From Labedaea rhizosphaerae (GTDB lineage Bacteria; Actinomycetota; Actinomycetes; Mycobacteriales; Pseudonocardiaceae), in the NCBI RefSeq assembly GCF_004362825.1, contig NZ_SNXZ01000001.1:186001-250000 (forward strand): a stretch of DNA of 64,000 nt, written 5' to 3'. The notes under the pieces were generated by a model, which ran no database searches, was not told the DNA's origin, and was given only the letters and a program-made list of their open reading frames with translations. Shown one piece after another: positions 46,577 through 55,396 of this stretch (its first letter is position 1; every line of letters begins with the position of its first letter). The position numbers and the translations under genes were made by a program.

Positions 46577-46605
46577 ACACGATCGGGTGATTTCACCGTC
46601 CCCGG

Positions 46606-47373
46606 TCAGAAGACCGGCGCCCGCTTCTCCAGAAAGGCGGCCACGCCCTCCGCGTAGTCGGCGCTGGTCACCGACGCCTCGTACAAGCTGTGCACGACCT
46701 CGTCCTCGTCGGTGAGCCCGTCGGTGATCCGCGTGACGATGGTCTTCGCGCCGCGCACGCTCACCTGCGAGCGCGACGCGATGACCTCGGCCAGCGCCCG
46801 CGCCCGCGCCGGCACCGCATCCGCCGGGTGCAGTTCGTTCACCAACCCGATCCGCAAAGCCGTTGACGCGTCGAGGATTTCGCCGGTGAAGAGGATCTGC
46901 TTGGCCCACGCCGGGCCGACGGCGTCCACCAGCTGCTTGGTCGACGGCAGCGCGAAGACGATGCCGAGCTTCGCCGGCGTGATGCCGAACCGGGCGTCGT
47001 CCGCCGCCACGCGCAGGTCGCACGCCAGCGCGATCTCGCAGCCGCCACCGACGCAGAAGCCGTTGATCGCGGCGATCGTCGGCTTGCCGAGCAACGCCAG
47101 CGCGCGGCCGGCGTCGTGCACCGCGGACTGGTAGCGGCGGGCACCGTCGGCGTCCGAACGCAACGACCGGAACTCGCTGATGTCCGCGCCCGCCGAGAAG
47201 TGCGCGCCGCCGGTCACCACGACCACGCGCACCCGCGGGTCGGCCGCGAGGTCCTGCGCGATCTCGGGAAACGCCGACCACATGGCGAAGCTCAGGGCGT
47301 TGCGCTTGTCCGGGCGGTCGATGGTCACGGTGGCCACCGCGCCGTCCACCGACACCCGCAGGTTCTCGGTCAC
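46606..47373 (-). CDS. enoyl-CoA hydratase/isomerase family protein
   Basis: 255 residues from GTG 47373. Crotonase fold landmarks: VTIDRPDKRNALSFAMWSA, VVVTGGAHFSAGADISEFRS (oxyanion hole), and INGFCVGGGCEIALACDLRV with the Glu that corresponds to one catalytic Glu of crotonase. The second catalytic Glu position is Ala/Lys (FGITPAKLGI), so it may be an isomerase, dehydratase variant or other crotonase-family enzyme. It acts on acyl-CoA thioesters in the cytosol. It lies 20 bp downstream of the unknown coiled-coil gene on the same strand. Confidence 0.88.
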   Translation of the reverse strand: MTENLRVSVDGAVATVTIDRPDKRNALSFAMWSAFPEIAQDLAADPRVRVVVVTGGAHFSAGADISEFRSLRSDADGARRYQSAVHDAGRALALLGKPTIAAINGFCVGGGCEIALACDLRVAADDARFGITPAKLGIVFALPSTKQLVDAVGPAWAKQILFTGEILDASTALRIGLVNELHPADAVPARARALAEVIASRSQVSVRGAKTIVTRITDGLTDEDEVVHSLYEASVTSADYAEGVAAFLEKRAPVF

Positions 47374-47393
47374 CGGGCCAACGTAACCGGCCC

Positions 47394-48923
47394 TCAGCCC
47401 ACCAGGGACTTGATCGCCGTCACATCGTCGGCCAAGCTCGGCCGCCGCTTCTCCAGCTCCGCGCGCACGGCCATGAACCGCTGTGCCTGCTCCTCGGCGT
47501 CGGCGAGCACGGCGGTCCGGGTCCTGGCTTCCAGCTCGACCGCGCCGGCGCGGGCCCTGCGATCGGCGACGTGGAAGTAGCCCGCGGCCACCAGCGGGAT
47601 CACGGCGATCAAGGCCAGGCCCCACCCGGCGAAGCCGAGCGCGAGGAACACCACGCCCGCCGCCAGGGCCCAGTTCCGCTGCTGCTTGCGCCCGCTGCGC
47701 TGCACCTCGTACTCCGCGAGCCCGGCCACGGACTTGTCGACCGTCGCCATGTCCGGTCCGCTGCGCGTCACCACCACGGCGCCACGCCGGCCCCGCACCT
47801 TCAGCTCGGTGGGCACCGACTCGCCCGCCGTCGCGGCGAGCTGTTCCGCGGCCGCGAGCACCAGCGGCCCGGAGACGTGCACGGCCACCGCCGCCCGCTC
47901 CGGGTGCGCCTCGTCCTCGACGTCGGCGATCAGCATCGCCAGCGGCTCACCGACCGGCTCATCCCAGGTCTGCGCGCGTTCGCCGCTGTTCTCGATGATC
48001 TTGCGCAGCTCGCGCTCACGGGCCAGCAGCGGCGCCTCGGCCGGGCTGCCCTCGTCGACCAGCAGCTCCAGCGCACGCCGCGCGGTCTCGTCGGGCTCGG
48101 CCGTGCGTTCGGGCCGGTCGGCCAGCATGCCGGTGAGCCAGCTGCGCAGCACCGCGAGCCGGTCCCCCGCGTCGAGCCGCGCGCCGAGGCCGCTGCCCTG
48201 GTGCTCGTTGGGGAGCTTGCGCGCCGGCGCGTCCGGGTGCACGGCCTTGCACCAGCGGGTCACCTGCTGCTCGCGCTGGTTCTCGTCGAGGCGTGCGACG
48301 GCCGGGCCGAGCAGGCGCTGGACCGTCTGCCGGCCCGCGACCCCGTAGTGCCCGTCGGCGGCGAGCGTCCAGAGCGCGCGCTGCGCGAGCGTCACCTTCT
48401 CCCCCAGCGCACCGAACGCCGTGGTCAGCTGCTCGGCGGTCACCGCGTCGCCGCGGCCGAACTGGGCGGAGGTCAGCGCGTGGAACAACGTCGCGCGCTG
48501 GGCGTCGACGGTGGCGGCCTCGGCCAGCAACGGCGCCGCGTCGCGGCCGGCGCGCCACGCGTTCAGCGCGCGCAACGCCGGCACCAGCCAGTAGCCGTCG
48601 ACGTCGGGCACGTCCTGATCGCTCGCGACCCCGACGATCACCTGCTTCGCACGCAGGCGCACCGCCGCGGCCACGTCGTACACGGCGAGCTGCAACCGCA
48701 CGTCCGACATCTCCACGAACGCGTCGAACGCCTGCGTCAGGCGGTTGAGCCGCTGCTCGATCGACCCGGTGAGCTTCGACATCTGCGACTGCAGCCGGTT
48801 GACCGTGTGGCGCTGCACGGCCTGCTGGCTGGCCAGCTCGTCCTCGAGCTCGTAGATCCGCTTGGTCTGCCGGTACTCCGACAGGCCCCACAGCGGACGA
48901 TCGCGGAACAAGGAGTCGCTCAT
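47394..48923 (-). CDS. coiled-coil membrane protein of unknown function
   Basis: 509 residues from ATG 48923. An N-terminal coiled coil (about residues 20-65; KRIYELEDELASQQAVQRHT) is followed by a large helical/mixed cytosolic region. Two adjacent transmembrane helices near 430-465 (LAAGVVFLALGFAGWGLALI, then AVIPLVAAGYF) precede a second short coiled coil to the C-terminus. I recognise no catalytic motif. The upstream gene (48958, plus) is divergent, with 34 bp between. The nearby enoyl-CoA hydratase gene is 20 bp downstream. The layout suggests a membrane-anchored scaffold. Confidence 0.7.
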   Translation of the reverse strand: MSDSLFRDRPLWGLSEYRQTKRIYELEDELASQQAVQRHTVNRLQSQMSKLTGSIEQRLNRLTQAFDAFVEMSDVRLQLAVYDVAAAVRLRAKQVIVGVASDQDVPDVDGYWLVPALRALNAWRAGRDAAPLLAEAATVDAQRATLFHALTSAQFGRGDAVTAEQLTTAFGALGEKVTLAQRALWTLAADGHYGVAGRQTVQRLLGPAVARLDENQREQQVTRWCKAVHPDAPARKLPNEHQGSGLGARLDAGDRLAVLRSWLTGMLADRPERTAEPDETARRALELLVDEGSPAEAPLLARERELRKIIENSGERAQTWDEPVGEPLAMLIADVEDEAHPERAAVAVHVSGPLVLAAAEQLAATAGESVPTELKVRGRRGAVVVTRSGPDMATVDKSVAGLAEYEVQRSGRKQQRNWALAAGVVFLALGFAGWGLALIAVIPLVAAGYFHVADRRARAGAVELEARTRTAVLADAEEQAQRFMAVRAELEKRRPSLADDVTAIKSLVG

Positions 48924-48957
48924 GCGGGTCTGACGCGCCGCGGTCCATCCTGGATTC

Positions 48958-50163
48958 ATGAAACGGGCGATTGCCGCGTTCGGCCTGGTGGTGACGGCCG
49001 CGCTGGTGGCGGCCTGCGATTCGGCCCCGGCCGCGGCGCCAACCACTTCCAGCACACCCCCGGTCACCACCTCGGCCCCCGAACCTGGTCCCGGCAAGGA
49101 CTTCACGGTCCAGGTCGTGGCGTCCGGCCTGGAGCACGGCTGGGACGTCGGGTTCCTGCCCGGCGGCAAACTGCTGGTCACCGAGCGGCCCGGCAAGCTC
49201 GCCCTGGTCTCCCCCGGCGGCAAGGTCGACGAGGTCAAGGCCGACTTCTCCGACCTGCTCGTGGCCGGTGAGGGCGGTCTGCTCGGGTTGCTCGTCGACC
49301 CGGAGTTCGCGCGCAACCGGCAGTTCGTCACCTGCCAGGACCACCAGGAAGGCGGCCGGGCCGTCGACATCCGGCTGGTGGTGTGGAAGCTCGCCGCCGA
49401 CGAGAAGTCCGCCACCAAGGTGCGCGATCTGCTGACCGGGCTCCCGGTCAACCCGTCGGGCCGCCACTCCGGCTGCCGTCCGCTGCTGGCGAAGGACGGT
49501 TCGCTGCTCGTCGGCACCGGCGACACCGCTCAGGCGGCGATCGCCCAGGACAAGACCCAGCTCGGCGGCAAGGTGCTGCGGCTCGACCTGCGCACCGGCG
49601 GGCCGGTCAAGGACAACCCGTTCGTGGCCGACCCGAACCCCAAGACGCGGCTGGTCTACAACTACGGCCACCGCAACGTGCAGGGCATCGCGCTGCGACC
49701 GGGCACCGACCAGGTCTTCACCGCCGAGCACGGCCCGGACAAGAACGACGAGGTCAACATCGTCGAGGCCGGCAAGAACTACGGCTGGGACCCCTCGCGT
49801 GGCGGCACCATGGGTGGCTACGACGAGAACACGCCGATGACCGACCTGCAGCGCTTCCCGGACGCCGTCCCCGCCCTGTGGGAGTCGGGCGCGACGACCG
49901 AGGCGATCTGCGGCGCCGCCTTCCTGACCGGCAAGCAGTGGGGCCCGATGGAAGGCACGCTGGTGATCACCGCGCTCAAGGGCGCGAAACTGTTGCTGCT
50001 CAAGCTGAACGACGCGGGCACCAAAGTCGAGTCGGTGACCATCCCGCCGCAGTTCCAGGACAAGTACGGACGCCTGCGAGCGGCGCGAACGGGCCCGGAC
50101 GGCGCGCTCTACGTCACCACGTCGAACGGCACGGACGACAAGGTCCTGCGGATCACGCCCTGA
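48958..50163 (+). CDS. PQQ-dependent sugar (aldose) dehydrogenase-like lipoprotein
   Basis: 401 residues from ATG 48958. A lipoprotein signal ends LVAACDSAP with Cys at about residue 20, then a Thr/Pro-rich linker. A six-bladed beta-propeller of the soluble glucose/L-sorbosone dehydrogenase class follows: LEHGWDVGFLPGGKLLVTER with the catalytic-type His, GEGGLLGLLVDPEFARNRQF, GRHSGCRPLLAKDGSLLVGTG, YNYGHRNVQGIALRPGTDQV and EHGPDKNDEVNIVEAGKNYG. It would oxidise sugars outside the membrane with bound PQQ. No PQQ synthesis genes are nearby, so the cofactor must come from elsewhere. The 3' end meets a small convergent gene with no gap. Confidence 0.9.
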   Translation: MKRAIAAFGLVVTAALVAACDSAPAAAPTTSSTPPVTTSAPEPGPGKDFTVQVVASGLEHGWDVGFLPGGKLLVTERPGKLALVSPGGKVDEVKADFSDLLVAGEGGLLGLLVDPEFARNRQFVTCQDHQEGGRAVDIRLVVWKLAADEKSATKVRDLLTGLPVNPSGRHSGCRPLLAKDGSLLVGTGDTAQAAIAQDKTQLGGKVLRLDLRTGGPVKDNPFVADPNPKTRLVYNYGHRNVQGIALRPGTDQVFTAEHGPDKNDEVNIVEAGKNYGWDPSRGGTMGGYDENTPMTDLQRFPDAVPALWESGATTEAICGAAFLTGKQWGPMEGTLVITALKGAKLLLLKLNDAGTKVESVTIPPQFQDKYGRLRAARTGPDGALYVTTSNGTDDKVLRITP

Positions 50164-50376
50164 TCAGCGGCTGCGTGGCGAGACGAGCCCGGCGATCGCG
50201 AACCCGATCGCCGCGACGGCCGCCACCGCGGCGATGATCGGCAACACGGGAATGCGGGGCACGCCGTCGCTGAACTGCCAGATCACGCCGACCAGGATCA
50301 GCACGCCGGCGAGCAGGCTCAGGTAGCAGCTGGCTCGGGTCGTGGGGACGAAGGTCCAGCGGCTGGTGCTGTTCAT
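50164..50376 (-). CDS. small membrane protein
   Basis: 70 residues from ATG 50376, with GAGGAGG 5 bases upstream, a very good ribosome site. Two hydrophobic segments fill most of it: CYLSLLAGVLILVGVIWQF and IPVLPIIAAVAAVAAIGFAI, with an Arg-rich tail (SPRSR). No recognisable domain. It is divergent from the GntR-controlled operon (60 bp to the palindromic operator) and could share that regulation. Small two-helix membrane proteins of this kind are common and mostly unstudied. Confidence 0.75.
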   Translation of the reverse strand: MNSTSRWTFVPTTRASCYLSLLAGVLILVGVIWQFSDGVPRIPVLPIIAAVAAVAAIGFAIAGLVSPRSR

Positions 50377-50436
50377 GTCGCCTCCTCGGAGATCCACTTC
50401 CCGGATCCCCGCCCGAAGCGCCGGTGAAACGGCTAT

Positions 50437-50460
50437 CTTGTACCAAGCGTTTGGTACAAG
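50437..50460. promoter_or_regulatory. palindromic operator of GntR operon
   Basis: CTTGTACCAA at 50437-50446 and TTGGTACAAG at 50451-50460 form a perfect 10-bp inverted repeat with a 4-base centre. The site ends 9 bases before the ATG at 50470, overlapping the ribosome site region. Its GTAC-containing arms fit GntR/YtrA-family operators. A YtrA-type regulator is encoded at the end of the same operon. Confidence 0.85.
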
Positions 50461-50469
50461 GAGGTCGCG

Positions 50470-51180
50470 ATGCACGACGTGCTGCTCACCGCCGGGCTCA
50501 CGACGGCGTTCGGCCTGTACCTGTTCGTGCTGCTCTGGCCCGACCGCAGGAGGTCGCTGAAACTCCTGCACCGCTGGGGTGTCCGCCAACCCACCGAGGC
50601 CGACGTCACCGAGGCGCAGACCTACCTCAAGCGCCGCCGCTACTGGTACCCGGTGCTGTTCCTCGGGCTGCCGTTCGTCACGGGCCCGCTGCACGTGTTG
50701 CCCGACGAGAACCCGGGCACCGGGATCATCGCGACGCTGGTCGGCGGCGGGTTGCTGGCCGAACTGCTCGCGCAGCGCAGGCCCAGGCACACCCACCGCG
50801 AGGCGGTGCTGGCCCGGCGCGTGGTGACCGATCTCGTGCCGTGGTGGGCGCTCGCGGTGTTCGCCGCCACCGCGGTGGCCGCGGTCGTGCGGCTCTCGGC
50901 GCGGCACGTGTGGGCCGACCTCGGCGTGGCCGGGGCTGCGGTGCTGGCCACCGGCCTGATCGTCGTGCTGGCCATGCGCAGGCCCGTGTCCGGGACCATC
51001 GAGGTCGATCTGGCGTTGCGGCTGCGCAGCGCCCGGGTCGCCACCGCGCTCGGCATCGTGGTCGCCGCCGCGCAGACGGACCTGCCTGCCGGGCCGTGGT
51101 CGTGGCTCGGCACTGCTCTCGCGCTCGCGGTGGCGTGGTCGGTGGTGGCGCCGCTGAAGCGGGTCCCGGTGCCCGCGTGA
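50470..51180 (+). CDS. multi-pass membrane protein in GntR/YtrA operon
   Basis: 236 residues from ATG 50470, with AAGGAGG about 6 bases upstream. About five hydrophobic segments: VLLTAGLTTAFGLYLFVLLW, WYPVLFLGLPFVTGPLHVLP, GIIATLVGGGLLAELLA, WWALAVFAATAVAAVVRLSA, and VAGAAVLATGLIVVLAM with a final pair near the end. A central cytoplasmic stretch contains RRPRHTHREAVLARR. No known family motif. It lies downstream of the palindromic operator and overlaps the GntR gene by 4 bp (GTGA). YtrA-type operons usually encode ABC transporters or membrane proteins responding to envelope stress, so it may have a protective role. Confidence 0.75.
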   Translation: MHDVLLTAGLTTAFGLYLFVLLWPDRRRSLKLLHRWGVRQPTEADVTEAQTYLKRRRYWYPVLFLGLPFVTGPLHVLPDENPGTGIIATLVGGGLLAELLAQRRPRHTHREAVLARRVVTDLVPWWALAVFAATAVAAVVRLSARHVWADLGVAGAAVLATGLIVVLAMRRPVSGTIEVDLALRLRSARVATALGIVVAAAQTDLPAGPWSWLGTALALAVAWSVVAPLKRVPVPA

Positions 51181-51539
51181 CCCCGCGGGTCGTCGTCGAC
51201 ACGGCAAGCCCGGTGCCACCGTGGCAGCAGCTGACCGAGCAGCTGTCGCACCTGATCGGGGCCGGAACCCTCGCCGCGGGCTCGAAGCTGCCCCCGATCC
51301 GGCAGCTGGCACGCGATCTCGGGCTCGCCCCCGGCACGGTCGCGCGCAGCTACCGCGAACTGGAGTCGGCCGGCTGGGTGACGACCGCGGGGACGAAGGG
51401 AACCGTTGTGGCGCACCGGGTTCCGGCGGATCCGTGGGTCATGTTGGAGCAGGCCGCCGCGCAGTACGCCGACACCGCACGCCGCCTCGGCTACGACGCC
51501 GACACGGCGGCCGCCGCCGTCAAAGCCGTGTGGGGTTGA
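51177..51539 (+). CDS. GntR family regulator, YtrA subfamily
   Basis: 120 residues from GTG 51177. The N-terminal winged helix is typical: PVPPWQQLTEQLSHLIGAG, then TLAAGSKLPPIRQLARDLGL and APGTVARSYRELESAGWVTT. The C-terminal extension is only about 50 residues, as in YtrA-type regulators, which lack an effector domain of the larger subfamilies and form dimers. It should bind the palindrome at 50437-50460 and repress its own operon. The inducer is unknown; antibiotics or envelope stress are common for the subfamily. Confidence 0.9.
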   Translation: MTPRVVVDTASPVPPWQQLTEQLSHLIGAGTLAAGSKLPPIRQLARDLGLAPGTVARSYRELESAGWVTTAGTKGTVVAHRVPADPWVMLEQAAAQYADTARRLGYDADTAAAAVKAVWG

Positions 51540-51542
51540 TGC

Positions 51543-52229
51543 CTACTGCGGGACGTCGCGTAGTTCGGGCTTGCTCTCCAGGTGGGACAAGCCGTTCCAC
51601 ACCAGGTTGACCAGGTGCGCGGCCACGTCCTCGCGGCGCGGCTTGCCCACCTCCAGCCACCACTGCCCGGTGAACGCGACCATCCCGACCAGCGCCTGGC
51701 TGTACAGCGCGGCCAGCTTCGGCTCGAAGCCGCTGCGGGTGAACTGGGTGCCGAGGATGTCCTCGACCTGGCTCGCGATGTCGTTGAGCAGGCTGGAGAA
51801 CGTGCCCGTCGCCTGCGGAACCGGCGACTCGCGGACCATGATCCGGAAGCCGTCGCGGTAGTTCTCCACGTAGTCGAGCAGCGAACCCGCGGCGCGTTCC
51901 AGCAGGATCCGCGGGTGCGCCTCCTCGGCCAGCGCTGAGGTGATCGCGTGCAGCAGGAACTGCATCTCGCGGTCGACCACGACCGCGTAGATGCCTTCCT
52001 TGCCGCCGAAGTGCTCGTAGACCACCGGCTTGGACACCATGGCGCGGTGGGCGATCTCCTCGACCGACGCGCCGTCGTAGCCCTTCTCCGCGAACAGCGA
52101 CCGGGCGACGTCGAGCAGTTGCTCACGCCGCTCGGCGCCGGTCATCCGCACGCGCCGAGCCGCGCGCCTGCCCTCCGCTGGAGGGGCGGGCTTGGTCTTG
52201 GGCCGCCCCCGCCGCCGCACTGCCGCCAT
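51543..52229 (-). CDS. TetR family regulator
   Basis: 228 residues from ATG 52229. A basic tail of about 25 residues precedes the TetR helix-turn-helix: RMTGAERREQLLDVARSLFA, then EKGYDGASVEEIAHRAMVSK and PVVYEHFGGKEGIYAVVVDR. The C-terminal effector domain is helical. A TetR gene lies next to mfd/glmU in mycobacteria (Rv1019), and this may be its counterpart. The desaturase gene begins 980 bp further along the same strand and ends 21 bp upstream of this gene, so the two are probably co-transcribed and the regulator may sense acyl chains; that is inference. Confidence 0.88.
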   Translation of the reverse strand: MAAVRRRGRPKTKPAPPAEGRRAARRVRMTGAERREQLLDVARSLFAEKGYDGASVEEIAHRAMVSKPVVYEHFGGKEGIYAVVVDREMQFLLHAITSALAEEAHPRILLERAAGSLLDYVENYRDGFRIMVRESPVPQATGTFSSLLNDIASQVEDILGTQFTRSGFEPKLAALYSQALVGMVAFTGQWWLEVGKPRREDVAAHLVNLVWNGLSHLESKPELRDVPQ

Positions 52230-52249
52230 CCGGACACACTAGGCCGTCC

Positions 52250-53209
52250 CTACGACACCTTTTGGACCGCGAGCTTCGCCAGGCGCGCCTCGGTCGGCCA
52301 GCGCACGTCACGGGCCCAGCCGAACTTCTCGAACATCCAGATCAGGCGGGCCGACGTGTCGATCTGGCCGCGCTGCACGCCGTGACGCGCGCAGGTCGGG
52401 TCGGCGTGGTGCAGGTTGTGCCACGACTCGCCGAAGGACAGGATCGCCAGCGGCCAGAAGTTGGCCGCCTTGTCGCGGCTGGCGAACGGGCGCTCGCCGA
52501 TCATGTGGCAGATCGAGTTGGTCGACCACGTCACGTGGTGCAGGATCGCGACCCGCACGAGCCCGGCCCAGAAGAACGCGGTCAGCGCACCCCACCACGA
52601 CCAGGTAATGAGCCCGCCGAGCAGCGCAGGCAGCAGGAACGTGCCGATCGTGGTCAGCCAGAAGAGCTTGTTCACCCGCACGATGTCGGGGTCGGCGAGC
52701 AGGTCGGGCGCGAAGCGCTGCTTGTTGGTGACACCGCGGTCGAACAGCCAGCCCATGTGCGCGTGCCAGAAGCCCTTGGCCAGCGCGGCCGGCCCGGTGC
52801 CGAACAGCCACGGCGAGTGCGGGTCGCCCTCCTTGTCGGAGAACGCGTGGTGGCGCCGGTGGTCGGCCACCCAGATGATCACCGGGCCCTGCACCGCCAT
52901 GCTGCCCATGACCGCGAGCACGACCTTGAGGGGCCGGTTGGCCTTGAACGAGCCGTGGGTGAACAGGCGGTGGTAGCCGATCGTCACGCCGAGGCCGCTG
53001 AGGTAGAAGAAGAAGATCGCCAGCCCGACGTCCAGCCAGCCCAGGCCCCAGCCCCACAACAGCGGGACGGCGGCGATCAGGGCGGCGAACGGGATCAGCG
53101 TGAAGATGTAGACCAGGGACGCCTGCCAGAAGTTGCGGCGCCCTTCCAAGATGGGCTTGGGCCCCGCCGGCGGCGAGTTCTGGGCACCTCTGTCCAGTGT
53201 CGTCGTCAT
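52250..53209 (-). CDS. acyl-CoA/stearoyl-CoA delta-9 desaturase
   Basis: 319 residues from ATG 53209. Membrane fatty-acid desaturase: helices such as LVYIFTLIPFAALIAAVPLL and VGLAIFFFYLSGLGVTIGYH alternate with three His boxes, GYHRLFTHGSFKANR, WVADHRRHHAFSDKEGDPHS and SFGESWHNLHHADPTCARHG. These bind the di-iron centre. It would introduce a cis double bond into acyl-CoA (palmitoyl/stearoyl), adjusting membrane fluidity, and needs a reductase. The TetR gene 21 bp downstream is probably in the same operon and may control it. Its promoter lies upstream of 53209, in a gap of about 270 bp to tRNA-Gln. Confidence 0.93.
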   Translation of the reverse strand: MTTTLDRGAQNSPPAGPKPILEGRRNFWQASLVYIFTLIPFAALIAAVPLLWGWGLGWLDVGLAIFFFYLSGLGVTIGYHRLFTHGSFKANRPLKVVLAVMGSMAVQGPVIIWVADHRRHHAFSDKEGDPHSPWLFGTGPAALAKGFWHAHMGWLFDRGVTNKQRFAPDLLADPDIVRVNKLFWLTTIGTFLLPALLGGLITWSWWGALTAFFWAGLVRVAILHHVTWSTNSICHMIGERPFASRDKAANFWPLAILSFGESWHNLHHADPTCARHGVQRGQIDTSARLIWMFEKFGWARDVRWPTEARLAKLAVQKVS

Positions 53210-53475
53210 GCAACCACCTTAGGTATGCCTTCCCTACGGGACCGTAACTTACGGAATCGTAAGTACCCCGGTATTCGGCGCGCTAGTCCTTGCGGACCGG
53301 CGTCACTTGTGGCTACGGCGTGTCGTGCCTCCCGGGCGTGTCGGACGGGTACCCGTCTGTGACCCTCCTAACACCCGTTCGGACGCGCCCAGGGCAAATA
53401 GGGACGGTATTGATGCCTACTCCCGCGGCCTCGTGCCACGATGTCGGAGCGCACGAGCGGACCAACCGCTCGCGG
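53210..53475. other. intergenic tract between desaturase and tRNA-Gln
   Basis: About 265 bases with no supported gene. It begins with AT-richer bases close to the desaturase start (AGGTATGCCTTCCC, then TTACGGAATCGTAAGTAC). TTACGG-AAT-CGTAAG around 53249-53263 is an imperfect inverted repeat that could bind a TetR-type regulator. Nothing else is recognised. Confidence 0.4.
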
Positions 53476-53546
53476 TCCGCCGTGGTGTAAAGGCAGCACC
53501 TTGGATTTTGGTTCCAATGGTCCAGGTTCGAATCCTGGCGGCGGAG
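53476..53546 (+). tRNA. tRNA-Gln (anticodon UUG)
   Basis: Cloverleaf on the plus strand: acceptor TCCGCCG with CGGCGGA, anticodon stem TTGGA with TCCAA, loop TTTTGGT giving anticodon TTG, and T-arm CCAGG-TTCGAAT-CCTGG. Discriminator G. It precedes the GGDEF gene in the same orientation and lies near glmU, as the tRNA-Gln does in mycobacteria. Confidence 0.95.
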
Positions 53547-53570
53547 CGGATCGACCTGTTGCGATCCCCG

Positions 53571-55328
53571 ATGGGAGGCTTGGTTCCCGAGGTGGACAGC
53601 GATGTGAGCGCGACCGGTCTCGCCGAGACCGCGGATCAGCTCGCCCCGCGCCGCGCGGGTCTTGACGAGAAGTCCGACGCGTGGCTCGTCGGCCGGGCGC
53701 GCGAGCTGGTCGCGATCACCCAGACCCCCGGCTCCGCCGACGACCAGGCCAAGTACGTCACCGAGGTCGACGCCCTGCTCGCCGAGGCGCGCCACCGCGG
53801 TGAACCGCGGATGGTCGCGCAGCTGCTGCGCTCCGCGGTCGCCGTCCGGGTGCAGATCCGGGACGAGACGCAGGGCTGCGGCGCACTCGTCGAGGAGCTG
53901 CTCGCGCACACCCGCAGGCACGGGATCGTCCTGCTGCAGGCCGATGCGCACGCGTTGTCCGGGCGGATGCTGCTCGCCGACGGCGCCGAGGACGACGCGC
54001 TCACCGAGGCCGCGGTCGCCCTGGCGATGCTCGACGAGGACCTCGCCCCCGACCTGACGCTGGGCCGGCGGACCTGGGACCTGCTGCACGCCAACACGTT
54101 GATGGACATCGGGCTCGTGCTCACCCAGCTCGGCATCTACGAGACCGCCGACCAGGTGATGACCAAGGCGCACCGCTACATCCGCTCCAGCGCCAACCCG
54201 CACATGATCTCCGTGCACCTGATCAACCGCGCCCGGATGCTGCTCGGCTGGGGCCTTCGCCTCGAGCGCATCGGCGACGAAGCGGCCGCCGCGCAACGCT
54301 TCGCCACGGCCGCGGCCATCGCGGTCGCGCTGGAACCACCGTTCCGCGACTCGCTGTTCCCGCACAGCGGCGAGGTCGCCGCCGCCGACCAGGTGCCGGC
54401 GATCGGTGCCGCGCACGCGTTCGCCAACCCGTGCGCGGCCCACCTCGACCGGCTGCGCGCGCTCACCGAACGCACCCGCCACCCGCTCGAAGCCGTCGTC
54501 GTGGCCATCGCCCGGGCGCGGTGCCTGGAGGCCGACGGCCGGACGAGTGAGGCGGTCGACGTGCTCGCCGAAGCGCGGGCACGGCTCGACGACGACCCGG
54601 CGGGTGGGGGCGCGGAACCGACGATGCGGGTCGGGCTGATCCGCGAGTTCGCCCGCCTGTCGGGTCCAGACGGGGGCGAGCGAACCACGAGCGCGCTCGA
54701 GCTGTACGCGACCGAACTCGAACTGCAGCTCTGGGACATGCGGGAGTCGCGGATCGCCCAGCTGACCACGCGGCGCGAGCACGAGCGGCTGACCCGCAAG
54801 CACGGCACGATCGCGCGCCAGGCGTTGCAGGACCCGCTGACCGGCCTGCCCAACCGGCGCGCGCTCGACGAACGGCTCGACGCGCTGTCGTCGTCGCCGA
54901 ACAACCTCCCCCTCGCCGTCGGGCTCGTCGACCTGGACGGGTTCAAGGGCGTGAACGACCGCATGTCGCACGCCGAGGGCGACGACGTGCTGCGGGTCGT
55001 GGCCAGCACCTTGCGCGACGCGTTGCGCGGCAGCGACATGGTGGCCCGCTACGGCGGCGACGAGTTCATCGTGCTGCTGCCCGGCGCGCCCCTGCACGCG
55101 GCCGAGGCGGCGCTCGGCCGGGCCGCCGCGTCGGTGGCGAACCTGCCCAACGACCTCTCGCACGGTGTGACGTTGTCGATCGGCGTCGTCGCCCTGCGTC
55201 CCCAGGAGACCGCGGCGCGTGCGCTCGCCCGTGCGGACGCGGCGATGTACCAGGCAAAACGCAACGGCGGCAACGCGGTGGTCGCCAGCGATGCCGGTGA
55301 CGCGGCCCCGGTCACCGATTTGGCCTAG
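53571..55328 (+). CDS. GGDEF-domain diguanylate cyclase with helical repeat sensor
   Basis: 585 residues from ATG 53571; starts at GTG 53592 or 53604 are equally possible. No membrane segment. The N-terminal 400 residues are all-helical, TPR-like repeats (LGRRTWDLLHANTLMDIGLV, GIYETADQVMTKAHRYIRSS). A coiled linker (MRESRIAQLTTRREHERLT) leads to the GGDEF domain: DPLTGLPNRRALDERLDAL, VGLVDLDGFKGVNDRMSHAE and MVARYGGDEFIVLLPGAP, with an intact active loop GGDEF at about residue 500. No RxxD inhibitory site five residues before it is visible. It should make c-di-GMP in the cytoplasm; the input is unknown. It lies between tRNA-Gln and glmU. Confidence 0.92.
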   Translation: MGGLVPEVDSDVSATGLAETADQLAPRRAGLDEKSDAWLVGRARELVAITQTPGSADDQAKYVTEVDALLAEARHRGEPRMVAQLLRSAVAVRVQIRDETQGCGALVEELLAHTRRHGIVLLQADAHALSGRMLLADGAEDDALTEAAVALAMLDEDLAPDLTLGRRTWDLLHANTLMDIGLVLTQLGIYETADQVMTKAHRYIRSSANPHMISVHLINRARMLLGWGLRLERIGDEAAAAQRFATAAAIAVALEPPFRDSLFPHSGEVAAADQVPAIGAAHAFANPCAAHLDRLRALTERTRHPLEAVVVAIARARCLEADGRTSEAVDVLAEARARLDDDPAGGGAEPTMRVGLIREFARLSGPDGGERTTSALELYATELELQLWDMRESRIAQLTTRREHERLTRKHGTIARQALQDPLTGLPNRRALDERLDALSSSPNNLPLAVGLVDLDGFKGVNDRMSHAEGDDVLRVVASTLRDALRGSDMVARYGGDEFIVLLPGAPLHAAEAALGRAAASVANLPNDLSHGVTLSIGVVALRPQETAARALARADAAMYQAKRNGGNAVVASDAGDAAPVTDLA

Positions 55329-55396
55329 CTAGGATCGGGTTCCGGCCAGGGGTCGGAAACACCCGATCCGAAGCACGACAGCCAGGGAGAGCGCGC

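Noticed and set aside
46510-46580. tRNA-like T-arm (GGTTCGAACC)
   Set aside because: No matching acceptor stem or anticodon arm could be drawn on either strand; the segment is better read as a LexA-type palindrome.
53307-53570. Upstream extension of the GGDEF gene
   Set aside because: It would run through tRNA-Gln; the gene must start after 53546.
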